64,000 nucleotides of DNA from NCBI RefSeq assembly GCF_000621745.1, contig NZ_JHXK01000010.1, forward strand, positions 183,394 to 247,393. The letters are read 5' to 3'. The stretch is from Clostridium beijerinckii HUN142 (lineage in GTDB: Bacteria > Bacillota > Clostridia > Clostridiales > Clostridiaceae). Below are positions 32,109 to 41,853 of the stretch, piece by piece. A program made the translations under genes and the position numbers. Positions within the stretch are counted from its first letter, which is position 1. The number at the start of each line of letters is the position of its first letter. The notes under the pieces were generated by a model that saw only the letters and a program-made list of their open reading frames with translations, did not search any database and was not told the DNA's origin.

Positions 32109-33890
32109 ATGGATAATAAACAAAAGATATTTTATGCTTTAAAAAAATACTACGGATTTGATACTCTAAGAAGAGGGCAATTCGAGATTATAGATAGTAT
32201 TTTAAAGGGTGTAGATACTTTTTGTCTTATGCCTACAGGGGCAGGAAAATCTATTTGTTACCAGATTCCAGCTATAATTATGCAGGGGGTAACTATAGTT
32301 ATTTCTCCTTTAATATCACTTATGAAAGATCAAGTGGACAATCTAGCCGGAGTTGGAATAAAAGCTGCATACATAAATAGTACTCAGAATGTGGACACTA
32401 TAAGAAATATATTAATTGAAGCGTCTATGGGAGAGTACAAAATAATATATATATCACCAGAAAGATTGGAATCTAGAATATTTAGAGAATTGGTTAAAGA
32501 TCTTCATATATGCCAAATTGCAATAGATGAAGCGCATTGTGTATCTCAGTGGGGGCATGACTTTAGACAAAGTTATCTAGGAATATCGGATTTTTATAAA
32601 AGTCTTAAAATTAAGCCTATAATATCAGCGTTTACTGCAACAGCAACAAGTGAAGTTAGAGAAGACTCGATCAAATTATTGGGATTAGAGAAACCGTATA
32701 TATATAAAGGAGATATTAATAGGGAAAATCTAAACATTAATATACTTAAGGAAGTAGATAAGATTGAAACTCTTAAGGACATAATCAGAAAAAATGAAGG
32801 CCAGTCTGGTATTGTATACTGCGCGTCAAGAAAAGAAGTTGATAATCTATATTATTATCTAAAAGACTTAGGATTCTATGTTGGTAAGTATCATGGTGGA
32901 CTTAAGGATGAAGAGAAGGAAAAGTTTCAAGAAGAGTTTCTATATGAGAATTTGGATATAATTATTGCAACAAATGCATTTGGGATGGGAATAGATAAGT
33001 CAAATATTAGATTTATAGTTCATTTTACTTTTCCTCAAAATCTAGAATCATATTATCAGGAGATAGGAAGAGGAGGAAGAGATGGAGAAAATTGTGACTG
33101 CTATTTATTTTATTGTGAAGAAGATATAAGTAGAGTAGAATATATTATTAACAAAAGTTCTTCCATGAATAGAAGAGAAATTCAACTTAGAAAGTTTCAA
33201 TTTATGATTGATTATTGCAATTTAAAGGAATGTTATAGAAAATATATATTGAATTATTTTGGAAATGATCGAAAATTAAATTACTGTAATAAATGCAGTA
33301 ACTGCTTAAATGATGATGAATTAAAAGATTTTACGAAAGAGAGCCAGATGATTTTGTCCACAGTTTTTAGAACAAAAGAACAGTATGGCATATCAGTTCT
33401 TGTGGATATTTTGAAAGGTTTTAAAGGGCCTAAAATAATACAAAACAATCTAGACCAAGTTACAACATACGGAATAATGAAGGAATATGGAAGTACGTTT
33501 ATAAAAGAGTTAATAAAAAAATTATTAGATGAGGGATATGTTGATTTGAAAGAAGGCACATATTCAATGTTAAAACTTAATTCTAGATCAATTAGGGTTT
33601 TGAAAAGTAAAGAATCAGTTGTATTTAAGATATTAGATAGTAGAGAGCCTATAATAAATAGCGAGCTATTTGAAGCTTTAAAATCTTGGAGGAAAGATAG
33701 GGCTTATAAGGATAAGATAAAGCCTTATATAATATTCTCAGATACAAGCTTAATTGCAATATCTAATAGCAAACCTAGGACATTAGATGAATTATTGGAG
33801 ATTAGAGGAGTGGGAACAAAAAAAATTGAAGCTTATGGGGGAGAGTTATTAAATATAATAAGGATGTTTGCACAAAAGGAAGCTAATTAA
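32109..33890 (+). CDS. recQ: ATP-dependent DNA helicase RecQ
   Basis: A 593-residue 3'-5' helicase for recombination and repair of stalled forks. The helicase core has the Walker A motif MPTGAGKS (residues about 41-48), the DEAH box in IDEAHCVSQWGHDFR, TATATSEV, and motif VI in YYQEIGRGGRDG. A zinc-binding RQC part shows CNLKECYR and YCNKCSNC with four cysteines (about residues 375-400), and an HRDC domain occupies about 515-590. Length is close to other bacterial RecQ proteins. AAAGGGAAGC precedes the ATG. It is monocistronic, with a terminator downstream. Confidence 0.96.
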   Translation: MDNKQKIFYALKKYYGFDTLRRGQFEIIDSILKGVDTFCLMPTGAGKSICYQIPAIIMQGVTIVISPLISLMKDQVDNLAGVGIKAAYINSTQNVDTIRNILIEASMGEYKIIYISPERLESRIFRELVKDLHICQIAIDEAHCVSQWGHDFRQSYLGISDFYKSLKIKPIISAFTATATSEVREDSIKLLGLEKPYIYKGDINRENLNINILKEVDKIETLKDIIRKNEGQSGIVYCASRKEVDNLYYYLKDLGFYVGKYHGGLKDEEKEKFQEEFLYENLDIIIATNAFGMGIDKSNIRFIVHFTFPQNLESYYQEIGRGGRDGENCDCYLFYCEEDISRVEYIINKSSSMNRREIQLRKFQFMIDYCNLKECYRKYILNYFGNDRKLNYCNKCSNCLNDDELKDFTKESQMILSTVFRTKEQYGISVLVDILKGFKGPKIIQNNLDQVTTYGIMKEYGSTFIKELIKKLLDEGYVDLKEGTYSMLKLNSRSIRVLKSKESVVFKILDSREPIINSELFEALKSWRKDRAYKDKIKPYIIFSDTSLIAISNSKPRTLDELLEIRGVGTKKIEAYGGELLNIIRMFAQKEAN

Positions 33891-34063
33891 CAAAAGAATT
33901 TAAATTCATCATTTTTACAGTTGTTCAGTTAATTTATAATACGTAAATATTAGATAAAACTACTTTAATTAGTTTGGATGGGATAGTGTTCGATTTATAT
34001 GGATATAAAATAAATATTACAAATAAGGCGATGAAATAGGATAATACAGGATTCTAAAATTAT

Positions 34064-34115
34064 AAATTGCTATCATAGCTATGAAACACATAACTATGAT
34101 AGCAATTTATTTTTC
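34064..34115 (+). terminator. Terminator after recQ
   Basis: AAATTGCTATCATAG (34064 on) pairs with CTATGATAGCAATTT (34094-34108), and TATTTTT follows. It lies 173 bases past the recQ stop, so it could belong to a longer 3' region. Confidence 0.8.
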
Positions 34116-34330
34116 TATAGATATTTTTATATTGAAATGGATGCTTATACTTTAGTCTTAATAAACACTAGATTTACCAAGATTTTGAATGCAAATTTAT
34201 TACAGAATATATGTGAATTGATTAAAGATAATAATTTTATATATATTTATTTTAAATATATATAAAATTATTAATTATATAGTAAAATAAAGTGTTGATA
34301 AAAGAGCGGCGCTTGTATATAATTAAATCA

Positions 34331-34447
34331 TATAATATACGTATATTGAGCATATATAGGAACTTTACATCAAGTGTATATAAAAATAAGATCTTATCAA
34401 AATTATTAGAGAAAGGTTTTATTTATATAAGTTTGAAATATACACTT
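34331..34447 (+). promoter_or_regulatory. Probable control region of the GH43 gene
   Basis: TATAAT at 34331-34336 may be a -10 box. Downstream are a 12-bp palindrome ATAAGATCTTAT (34386-34397) and a wider inverted pair AAGTGTATAT (34372-34381) and ATATACACTT (34438-34447). These could be operators for a local regulator; no regulator is known. The rest of the gap from 33891 shows only the recQ terminator. Confidence 0.35.
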
Positions 34448-34506
34448 ATATTTTAATGAAATATAAAATTATTATTTATATTATCTTTAAGTTAAGGAGC
34501 ATTTTT

Positions 34507-35517
34507 ATGGAAGAAAAAAAATATGTAAATCCAATAGTTATTCAAAGAGCGGATCCATTTATTTATAAGCATATTGATGGATACTATTATTTTACAGCAT
34601 CAGTTCCAGAATATGATTGTATTGAAATAAGAAGATCAAAAACATTACAAGGATTGGGTGATGCAGAAGTTTTTATAGCTTGGAAAAAACATGATAGTAG
34701 TGAAATGAGTAATTTAATATGGGCACCAGAAATCCATTTTATTCAGGGTAAGTGGTATATATATTTTGCAGCCGCACCAAACAATGAGGTGACTGGAATT
34801 ACTTTTAATCATCGAATGTATGTAATTGAAAATAATAATGCAGATCCACTAACTGATAATTGGATAGAAAAAGGACAAGTCAAAACAAGATGGGAATCTT
34901 TTTCTCTAGATGCAACAACATTTGAGCACAATGGAAGACTTTATTACGTATGGGCGCAAGAGGAGAGGGAAATAGAACCTAAATCGCATTCTAATTTATA
35001 TATTGCTGAAATGGAGAACCCATGGACACTAAGGACTAAACCAGTACTTTTAACTAAACCGGAGTTAGATTGGGAGACTATGAGATTTTGGGTTAATGAA
35101 GGACCAGCAATATTAAAGAGAAATGGTAAAATATTTTTGACATATTCAGCAAGTGCTACTGATGAAAATTATTGCATGGGAATGATTATAGCAGAAGAAA
35201 ACAGTAATCTATTAGATTCATCTTCTTGGATAAAATGTAAAGAACCAGTATTTAAAACAGCGATGGAAAATGGTCAATATGGACCAGGTCATAATAGTTT
35301 TACTATATCAGAAGATGGAAAAGAGGATATTTTAGTATATCATGCTAGAAATTACACTGAAATTATAGGAGATCCTCTATACGATCCAAATAGGCACACT
35401 AGAATTGAGGTAATTAAATGGAATGAGGATGGTACTCCAAACTTTGGTATTCCATCTAAAGATGAAAATATTTCGGAACTAGAAAAAATAAAATATAAAG
35501 AATTAAGCAGAGTGTAA
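34507..35517 (+). CDS. Glycoside hydrolase family 43 enzyme (arabinofuranosidase/xylosidase type)
   Basis: A 336-residue five-bladed beta-propeller enzyme, without signal peptide and so cytoplasmic. GH43 landmarks are RADPFIYKHIDGYYYFTAS (general-base Asp in ADP), WAPEIHFI, SLDATTFEHNG with the pKa-tuning Asp, and WVNEGPAIL with the acid Glu, plus GPGHNSF near the C-terminus. I use ATG 34507 with TTAAGGAGC upstream; an earlier in-frame ATG would add 17 residues with no ribosome site. It should cut arabinosyl or xylosyl ends from imported oligosaccharides, feeding the pentose path at 49-64 kb. It is monocistronic. Confidence 0.9.
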   Translation: MEEKKYVNPIVIQRADPFIYKHIDGYYYFTASVPEYDCIEIRRSKTLQGLGDAEVFIAWKKHDSSEMSNLIWAPEIHFIQGKWYIYFAAAPNNEVTGITFNHRMYVIENNNADPLTDNWIEKGQVKTRWESFSLDATTFEHNGRLYYVWAQEEREIEPKSHSNLYIAEMENPWTLRTKPVLLTKPELDWETMRFWVNEGPAILKRNGKIFLTYSASATDENYCMGMIIAEENSNLLDSSSWIKCKEPVFKTAMENGQYGPGHNSFTISEDGKEDILVYHARNYTEIIGDPLYDPNRHTRIEVIKWNEDGTPNFGIPSKDENISELEKIKYKELSRV

Positions 35518-35537
35518 ATATACACTACAATTAAAAT

Positions 35538-35619
35538 AAAAAGCATACTTTTGTTTTGTTAACTAGATTCTATAACGAGTAAGAATCTTAGTAAAACAAA
35601 ATAATGGTATGCTTTTATT
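35538..35619 (+). terminator. Multi-segment terminator after the GH43 gene
   Basis: Three nested complementary pairs make a long rod: AAAAGCATAC with GTATGCTTTT at the base, TTTTGTTTTGTTA with TAAAACAAAA in the middle and GATTCT with AGAATC at the tip. A TTTTATTA tract ends it. It could act on both strands. Confidence 0.8.
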
Positions 35620-35782
35620 ATCATATAGAATAGGCAGAAATAAACTAACTTTAAATTTATTTGAATATGTAAGTTCTAAAAAGCTATTTTATTTAGAAGT
35701 CATATGCAAATAAAAAGTATCTGAAATTGATACTGTTCTAGTAAAATAGGTTATAATGAATAATATAGACTAGTAGTCAAGT

Positions 35783-35807
35783 CAATATTTAAGCTAACTT
35801 AATATTG
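35783..35807 (+). promoter_or_regulatory. Leader hairpin upstream of the P-type ATPase gene
   Basis: CAATATTTAAG (35783-35793) and CTTAATATTG (35798-35807) form a hairpin with a CTAA loop and one bulged base. A possible promoter (TTGATA near 35728, TATAAT near 35753) lies ahead, so the hairpin would be near the start of the message. Only a weak T-rich stretch follows. I could not match it to the yybP-ykoY manganese riboswitch. Confidence 0.4.
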
Positions 35808-35890
35808 GCTCTATTTTATGTTAAAATATTATTTATAGATTTTAGAATTATGTCTGAAGGATTTTTGTATTAATAAAAGGAGTTTAATTA

Positions 35891-38641
35891 ATGAAATATT
35901 TTAATAAAGATATAGAATCAGTTTTAAAAGAACTAGATTCTAATTTAGAGATTGGTTTAAATGACTCATCAGTAAGAGAGAGATCTGAGAAGTATGGAAA
36001 GAACGAGTTTACTCATGAAAAAGAAGGAAATATATTTGAGGAAATAAAAAATGCGTTACTGGAACCAATGATGCTTATTCTTTTAATAGCAGCTTTAGTT
36101 AGTGCGATAATTGGAGAATATTATGATTCAGTTGGAATAGTATGTGCTGTTGCAATTGGAATAACTATTGGAATAATTACAGAAGGAAAATCAAAAAAGG
36201 CAGCAGAAGCTTTGGCTAAAATGACAGAAGATATTGTTGTAAAGGTACTGAGAAATGGTAATGTAACTCAAGTTGGGAAAAATGATCTGGTTCCAGGAGA
36301 TATCATATATCTTGAAACAGGAGATATGATACCTGCAGATGGAAGATTCGTTGAGACAATAGACTTGAAAGTTAGAGAAGATATGTTGACTGGTGAATCA
36401 GAAGAGGTTACAAAAAACGCTAAAGCAATTATTGATATGGAAGAAGTAAAATCAAAGGAAGAGAAGAAAATACAGGATCCAATTCCAGCAAAGCAAATTA
36501 ACATGGGATTTGGTGGAACTCTAATTGCTTATGGCAGAGCGACAATGGTTGTAACTTCAACTGGCGATAATACCGAAATGGGAAGAATAGCTCAAACTCT
36601 TCAAATAGAGGAAGAAGAAACACCACTTCAAAGAAAATTAGGAGATTTGGGCAAAACAATTACTAAGATATCAAGTGTTATAGCAGGGTTACTATTTATA
36701 TTTATGGTCACAAAAATGATCTTATCTGGAAATTTGAATATAAATACATCGGGAATAATACAATTTTTAAATTCAATAGATCCTATTAAAACTGCTTTTG
36801 TTGTATGTATTGCTTTAATAGTTGCAGCTGTACCAGAAGGATTACCAACTATGATTAATATGACACTAGCAATAACAATGCAAAAGATGGCTAAGATAAA
36901 TGCTTTAGTAACTAAAAAAGAAGCTTGTGAAACTATAGGATCTGTTAGCGTTATTTGTTCAGATAAAACAGGTACTTTAACTGAGAATAGGATGACTGTA
37001 GAGAATCTATATTTAAATGGAAAATTCTTTGATGATAAAAATGATATAGATGATTATTTTATAAAAAATTGCCTCGTAAACTCAACGGCAGATATAAGTT
37101 TTGAAGGAGATAAGTTGAATTACTTAGGCAATTCTACAGAATGTGCATTACTTTCATATCTGGAGGAATATGATTATAAGCAGGAAAGAAAAGAAAGTGA
37201 AGTGATTCATCAAATACCATTTAACTCTGAAAATAAATTTATGGCTACCGTTATGAAGATTAAAGGTATGAATGTAGTACTTGTAAAGGGAGCTCCAGAA
37301 ATATTGCTATCAAATGCTACCAATGAAGTTATAAATAATAAATTCATAGATATTACAAAAGATAGAAAAAATGAAATAATAAAAGAGATACAAAAACTAC
37401 AATCTAAATCTATGAGAATTCTGGGCTTCGGATTTAGAATTATTGAGGATGTAGAAGCAGAGGCAGCGATTACAAGTGAGATAAGTATTTTGAAACCTAA
37501 ACTCTTAGATACAAACAATGGACTAATATTTAGTGGTTTTGTTGCCATAAGAGATCCACTAAGGGAGGATGTAGCTAAAGCCATAGAAACTGCTAAAAGA
37601 GCAGGAATTGAAACCAAGATGCTGACTGGAGACAATATAAATACAGCCATGGCAATAGGAAATGAGCTTGGAATGCTTGAGGGTGGAAAAAAAGCAGTGG
37701 AAGCTACATACATTGATACTTTAAATGATAAAGAATTAAGAAATGAGATTGGAAATATAGCTATTGTAGCTAGAAGTAAGCCAGAGACAAAAATGAGAAT
37801 TGTTGAAGCTCTTCAAGATAATGGAGAAGTAGTTGGAGTAACTGGGGATGGTATAAATGATGCGCCAGCATTAACAAAGGCAGACGTTGGAATAGCTATG
37901 GGGATTTCTGGATCAGAAGTTTCAAAAAATGCTGCAGACATAATATTAACAGATGATAATTTTACCACTATCATTGATGGAATAAAGTGGGGAAGGGGTG
38001 TGTATGAAAACTTTCAAAGATTCATACAATTTCAGATTACTGTAAATATAATAGCATTTTTAGTTGCAATAATATCACAAATATTAAATTTTGAAATGCC
38101 ATTTACTACAATTCAATTATTATGGATTAATATAATAATGGATGGACCCCCAGCACTAGTTCTAGGTTTAGAACCAATTAGAAATAATGTATTTAATAGA
38201 AAACCTGTAAATAGAAATTCAAGTATAATTACAAAAGGTATGATAATGTCAATAATACTAAATGCAATATATGTTACATCAATCTTACTTATACAGATGA
38301 AGTACAATATTTTAGGAGCATCAACAGAAAAAAACGGGTTTGCAAGTGAGATGGAAACTGTTTTATTTGGATTATTTGCATTTAGTGCATTATTTAATGC
38401 GTTTAACTGCAGAGAATTTGGAGCAGAGAGTATATTGCCTAATTTTTTTAAGAATAAGATAGCTATTCAAGTAATATTTATAACTGGATTGGCTCAAATA
38501 ATATTTACTCAAGTATTTACTACTTTCTTTAGTTCAGTTGCTTTATCAGTGATAATGTGGAGCAAAGTTTTAGCATTAGCATTTATGGTTATAGTAGTAA
38601 ATGAAGGTATAAAATTTATTATAAGAATGGTTAGAAAGTAA
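35891..38641 (+). CDS. P-type (IIA/IIB) calcium-translocating ATPase
   Basis: A 916-residue cation pump in the plasma membrane. It has the actuator motif MLTGESEEV, the phosphorylated D358 in CSDKTGTLTEN, the nucleotide-binding VKGAPE, the hinge GDGINDAPALTKADVGIAMG, and about ten membrane helices. The helix motif VAAVPEGLPTMI and the NIIMDGPPALVLGLEP segment point to Ca2+ export of the SERCA/PMCA type rather than heavy metal transport. TAAAAGGAG precedes the ATG. It stands alone, with a leader hairpin upstream and a terminator downstream. Confidence 0.94.
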   Translation: MKYFNKDIESVLKELDSNLEIGLNDSSVRERSEKYGKNEFTHEKEGNIFEEIKNALLEPMMLILLIAALVSAIIGEYYDSVGIVCAVAIGITIGIITEGKSKKAAEALAKMTEDIVVKVLRNGNVTQVGKNDLVPGDIIYLETGDMIPADGRFVETIDLKVREDMLTGESEEVTKNAKAIIDMEEVKSKEEKKIQDPIPAKQINMGFGGTLIAYGRATMVVTSTGDNTEMGRIAQTLQIEEEETPLQRKLGDLGKTITKISSVIAGLLFIFMVTKMILSGNLNINTSGIIQFLNSIDPIKTAFVVCIALIVAAVPEGLPTMINMTLAITMQKMAKINALVTKKEACETIGSVSVICSDKTGTLTENRMTVENLYLNGKFFDDKNDIDDYFIKNCLVNSTADISFEGDKLNYLGNSTECALLSYLEEYDYKQERKESEVIHQIPFNSENKFMATVMKIKGMNVVLVKGAPEILLSNATNEVINNKFIDITKDRKNEIIKEIQKLQSKSMRILGFGFRIIEDVEAEAAITSEISILKPKLLDTNNGLIFSGFVAIRDPLREDVAKAIETAKRAGIETKMLTGDNINTAMAIGNELGMLEGGKKAVEATYIDTLNDKELRNEIGNIAIVARSKPETKMRIVEALQDNGEVVGVTGDGINDAPALTKADVGIAMGISGSEVSKNAADIILTDDNFTTIIDGIKWGRGVYENFQRFIQFQITVNIIAFLVAIISQILNFEMPFTTIQLLWINIIMDGPPALVLGLEPIRNNVFNRKPVNRNSSIITKGMIMSIILNAIYVTSILLIQMKYNILGASTEKNGFASEMETVLFGLFAFSALFNAFNCREFGAESILPNFFKNKIAIQVIFITGLAQIIFTQVFTTFFSSVALSVIMWSKVLALAFMVIVVNEGIKFIIRMVRK

Positions 38642-38665
38642 TTAAATAATGTTATTTAAAAGTTG

Positions 38666-38699
38666 AGGGAAGTTAATTTAACTACCCTTATTTTTTTTT
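38666..38699 (+). terminator. Terminator after the calcium ATPase
   Basis: AGGGAAGTTAA pairs with TTAACTACCCT with one mismatch and is followed by A and nine T residues. Confidence 0.85.
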
Positions 38700-38905
38700 C
38701 TTGAAAATAAAAGTAATAGTGATAAAAGTAAAAATTGAGCAGAATATGGATGGAAAATATAAATATTTATCATGAAATGATACTGAAAGTTAAATATTGA
38801 TTAATAGGTAAAATAGGATATAATATAATTGATAATAATTTTCAATGGAAGTTAATTTAGGTAAATGTAATATAATTTAGAAGTTTAATTTAAGGAGGTA
38901 AGATT

Positions 38906-39526
38906 ATGAATATGTTATTTAGTAGTGAAGTTTATCACGATATAATAGAGAGTATGGTTGCAGCACTGGATGCAAAAGATATTTATACTGCGGGACATTC
39001 GACTAGAGTTGGAAATATGGCGAATAAGCTTGGTATGTATTTAGGGATAAAGAATGAAGAATTAGAGATCTTGCACATTGCAGGGCATTTGCATGATATA
39101 GGTAAGATTGGTGTTCCTGACAGTGTTTTAAATAAGAGAGGTAAACTTGATTTGGAAGAGTGGGAGCTTATGAAGAAGCATCCAGAGATAGGATATAAAA
39201 TATTAAGCAAGGTAAAAAGTCTGGATGATATTTCAAAAATAGTACTATATCATCATGAAAGATGGGATGGAAGAGGATATCCAAATGGATTATATAAGGA
39301 AAATATACCATTAGGATCTAGAATAATAGCAGTTTGTGATTCTATAGATGCAATGAAAAGTAATAGGCCTTACAGAAAATTAATAAGTGATGAAGAATGT
39401 CGGAATGAAATAATTAAAAATAAGGGGATAATGTATGATCCTGAAATAGTAAATTGTATTGTTGAAAATTGGGGTGAAATTACACAAGAATATAATTCTG
39501 CAAGTGAGTACTATATTGTAATTTAA
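38906..39526 (+). CDS. Single-domain HD-GYP protein
   Basis: A 206-residue metal-dependent phosphohydrolase. The HD pair is H63-D64 in HLHDIGKIG, H116, H117 and E118 lie in YHHERW, and DGRGYP (121-126) is the GYP motif that marks c-di-GMP phosphodiesterases. It lacks any receiver or sensor domain. TAAGGAGGT precedes the ATG. A close paralogue starts 135 bases later. If active it would lower c-di-GMP in the cytoplasm; some HD-GYP proteins act on other dinucleotides, so the substrate is inferred. Confidence 0.9.
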   Translation: MNMLFSSEVYHDIIESMVAALDAKDIYTAGHSTRVGNMANKLGMYLGIKNEELEILHIAGHLHDIGKIGVPDSVLNKRGKLDLEEWELMKKHPEIGYKILSKVKSLDDISKIVLYHHERWDGRGYPNGLYKENIPLGSRIIAVCDSIDAMKSNRPYRKLISDEECRNEIIKNKGIMYDPEIVNCIVENWGEITQEYNSASEYYIVI

Positions 39527-39661
39527 TCGTCAAGTTTTTATAAATAGTTAAAGATTATTTTAAATTATCTTAATTGAATTAAATAATTATATTCAAACAC
39601 AATGAATTTTATGATATTATATTTAGTAAGACTAGCAAAATTAGTAAGGTGGTGAGAAATA

Positions 39662-40255
39662 TTGGATCAATATAATGATGATATGTATCATGGTGTTGTA
39701 AGAAGTATGGTTGCGACCTTGGAAGCAAAAGACTTTTATACATATGGTCACTCGACTAGAGTAGCAGATATGGCCTATAATTTAGGAAAAGTCTTAGGAA
39801 TGACAGAGGAAGAACTTGAATTAATACACATAGCAGGAGATCTGCATGATATTGGCAAAATTGGAGTACCCGATAGCGTTCTAAATAAACCAGATAGCCT
39901 AGAAGTGGATGAGTGGGAATTAATGAAAAAACATTCATATATTGGATATAATATACTTAGTAAAGCGAGCACTTTTGAAGATATTTCTAGGATAGTTTTA
40001 CATCATCATGAGAGATGGGATGGAAAAGGGTATCCTAAAGGATTAAAAGAAGAAGAAATACCACTCGCCTCAAGAATATTAGCTGTCTGTGATTCTATAG
40101 ATGCAATGAAAAGCGATAGACCATATAGAAAATCCATAAGTGATGAGCTATGCAGGGATGAAATAAAGAAGAATGAAGGAATAATGTATGATTCTAAAAT
40201 AGCCGAATGTATGCTCAAAAATTGGAATAAAATAGTGAATGAACTTTATAATTAA
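39662..40255 (+). CDS. Single-domain HD-GYP protein, paralogue of the preceding gene
   Basis: A 197-residue twin of the upstream protein with H62-D63 in LHDIGKIGVPD, then HHHERWDGKGYPKG. The likely start is TTG at 39662, with AAGGTGGTGAG upstream; this gives an N-terminus as long as in the paralogue, while the later ATG at 39683 would shorten it. The two copies share most motifs along their full length, indicating tandem duplication followed by divergence. It ends in a strong hairpin. Probable role: c-di-GMP breakdown, unproven. Confidence 0.88.
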   Translation: MDQYNDDMYHGVVRSMVATLEAKDFYTYGHSTRVADMAYNLGKVLGMTEEELELIHIAGDLHDIGKIGVPDSVLNKPDSLEVDEWELMKKHSYIGYNILSKASTFEDISRIVLHHHERWDGKGYPKGLKEEEIPLASRILAVCDSIDAMKSDRPYRKSISDELCRDEIKKNEGIMYDSKIAECMLKNWNKIVNELYN

Positions 40256-40256
40256 G

Positions 40257-40304
40257 ATTGTAACTATGTATAGATTTTTTCTATAGTATAGTTACAATTT
40301 TTTA
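40257..40304 (+). terminator. Terminator after the second HD-GYP gene
   Basis: ATTGTAACTATG and TATAGA pair with TCTATA and ATAGTTACAAT in a long near-perfect stem with a T-rich loop, then TTTTTTA. It starts just after the stop codon. Confidence 0.85.
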
Positions 40305-40412
40305 TTTAGAATTTTATTCAGAATTGGAAGTTTTTTGTATATAATAGATTTAAATTAATATTATATAGATAAAGCAGAAATATAAATTTTAAATTACATA
40401 AGAGGTGATTGA

Positions 40413-40670
40413 ATGTTAGACTTTAAAAAAGAGATAATGAATGGATCCTTTAACAAAATTAGTAAAGCAGATAAAGAAGCAAGCAGTATTAATGTAAATA
40501 TTAAGTCAAACGATAAAAGTGTCGATATTAAGGTTTCAGGAAAAGGACTGCTTTTAGCTGGATTTATAGCAGTGGCCCCAACTGCAATATGTGTCTTAGG
40601 AACTACTATAACAGCATACTTATTAGCCAACCAAATATATAAAAGAAGAAAAAAGGCTGAAGAAATATAG
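40413..40670 (+). CDS. Small protein with one membrane segment, function unknown
   Basis: An 85-residue protein that I do not recognise. It has a polar N-terminal half rich in Lys and Ser (ADKEASSINVNIKSNDKSVD), one hydrophobic segment at about residues 45-72 (GLLLAGFIAVAPTAICVLG and onward), and a basic tail KRRKKAEEI. AAGAGGTGATTG precedes the ATG, and codon use looks like its neighbours, so it is probably real. It lies between the HD-GYP pair and a convergent PHP gene, with no evident partner. Confidence 0.65.
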   Translation: MLDFKKEIMNGSFNKISKADKEASSINVNIKSNDKSVDIKVSGKGLLLAGFIAVAPTAICVLGTTITAYLLANQIYKRRKKAEEI

Positions 40671-40684
40671 TTTATAGAGTAAGA

Positions 40685-40734
40685 AATTAGATATATGTAG
40701 CACATTAATAATCTAATTAAACATATATCTAATT
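40685..40734. terminator. Convergent hairpin between the small membrane protein and the PHP gene
   Basis: AATTAGATATATGT (40685-40698) and ACATATATCTAATT (40721-40734) are exact inverted copies with a 22-base loop. Lying between converging genes it may stop transcription both ways, though no long T-run follows. Confidence 0.55.
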
Positions 40735-40763
40735 CTAAAGATTAAATAATTTTAGTAAAGTAT

Positions 40764-41456
40764 TTATAAATATGGAAATTTACCACCAACTAAAAAATTA
40801 TATATCTCAAATTCGTTTAGATAAACATCACCTATTATCCCATGAACTCTATAAAATTCTTTGCAACTATGAAAATCTGATCCTGCTGTATAAAGCAAGT
40901 CTCTATCACTAGCTACCTTCAAGAAATATTCAGTATCCTCTTCTGTATTACTGAAGTATTTAGCTTCAAGTCCATCAAAGTTCATTTCTATAATTTTTTT
41001 GAAATCAGATCTTCTCAAAAGGACAGGATGTGCTAAAATGACTGTAGCTCCAAAAAACTTTAGAATTTCTATGCCAGCTTCTACAGAAAGCTTATCTTTA
41101 GTGCTACAAAAGTCTAACTTTTTTCCTAATAATTTTTTTATATTCGAAACCTTATGGTTCTTTACATTTTTTAATACTTCAACTAAAAGTTCATTTTTGT
41201 AGCTATCATCTTTAAAATAACCTAAAACATGAACTCTGGAAGAATTGTATTTAGTTGAAAGTTCAACACCAGGAATAACTCTTACACCAAGCTCTTCGCC
41301 AGCCATGATAGCTTCATCTAAACCAGATGTACTATTATGATCTGTTATAGCAATAATATCCACTTCTCTTTTTTTTGAGAGTATGACAATTTCCTTTGGG
41401 GAGCATTTTCCATCAGAGAAAGTTGAGTGGATATGAAAATCACCTTTTTTATACAT
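40764..41456 (-). CDS. PHP-domain phosphoesterase
   Basis: A 230-residue protein of the polymerase-and-histidinol-phosphatase family. Metal-binding residues appear in FHIHSTFSDG (H8, H10), IAITDHNSTSG, and VILAHPVLL, with DFHS near the C-terminus (GSDFHSC). Family members hydrolyse nucleotide monophosphates or 3',5'-bisphosphates or histidinol phosphate; which applies here is unknown. It is on the minus strand, facing the small membrane protein. The 470 bases upstream (to 41927) hold repeat copy C, a cre-like site and the promoter of the next gene. Confidence 0.88.
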   Translation of the reverse strand: MYKKGDFHIHSTFSDGKCSPKEIVILSKKREVDIIAITDHNSTSGLDEAIMAGEELGVRVIPGVELSTKYNSSRVHVLGYFKDDSYKNELLVEVLKNVKNHKVSNIKKLLGKKLDFCSTKDKLSVEAGIEILKFFGATVILAHPVLLRRSDFKKIIEMNFDGLEAKYFSNTEEDTEYFLKVASDRDLLYTAGSDFHSCKEFYRVHGIIGDVYLNEFEIYNFLVGGKFPYL

Positions 41457-41597
41457 TATAACGCCTCTGAAATATTATCTATTTGTAATATATGAGTTTA
41501 TAAATTAGATGTTAAAATGATTAATCTTTATATTTATATTAAAATTAACCTAATTAAAAACTGGTGTTAACATAAGTTTTTTATATTATAGATATAC

Positions 41598-41670
41598 TGC
41601 AATAATAAATTTGTAGTTAAATTTCTACTGAAGGTATGAAATTAAGGTTTTAGAAAATTTGTAAATAAGG
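41598..41670. repeat. Diverged intergenic repeat, copy C
   Basis: Begins TGCAATAATAAATTT, identical to the start of copy B (4987), then TTAAA, CTA and GAAATTAAGG in matching order. It is the shortest and most diverged copy. No gene runs through it. Confidence 0.35.
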
Positions 41671-41853
41671 TTATCTAATAATTCAAGCATTTAAATTGGG
41701 TATATATACATTTATATAGTTACTTTATGATGAATTAGAAAAGTAAACTATATAGTTTGTTTAACTAGTATTAAATATCTGAGAATAAAATGACTTGAAA
41801 AATGTCGAATTTATGGTAAAATTGTTATATGGACAAACTTTTATATGTATTTC

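Noticed and set aside
35740..35890. Manganese (yybP-ykoY) riboswitch before the calcium ATPase
   Set aside because: Gene type made it likely, but the conserved loop sequences are not present.
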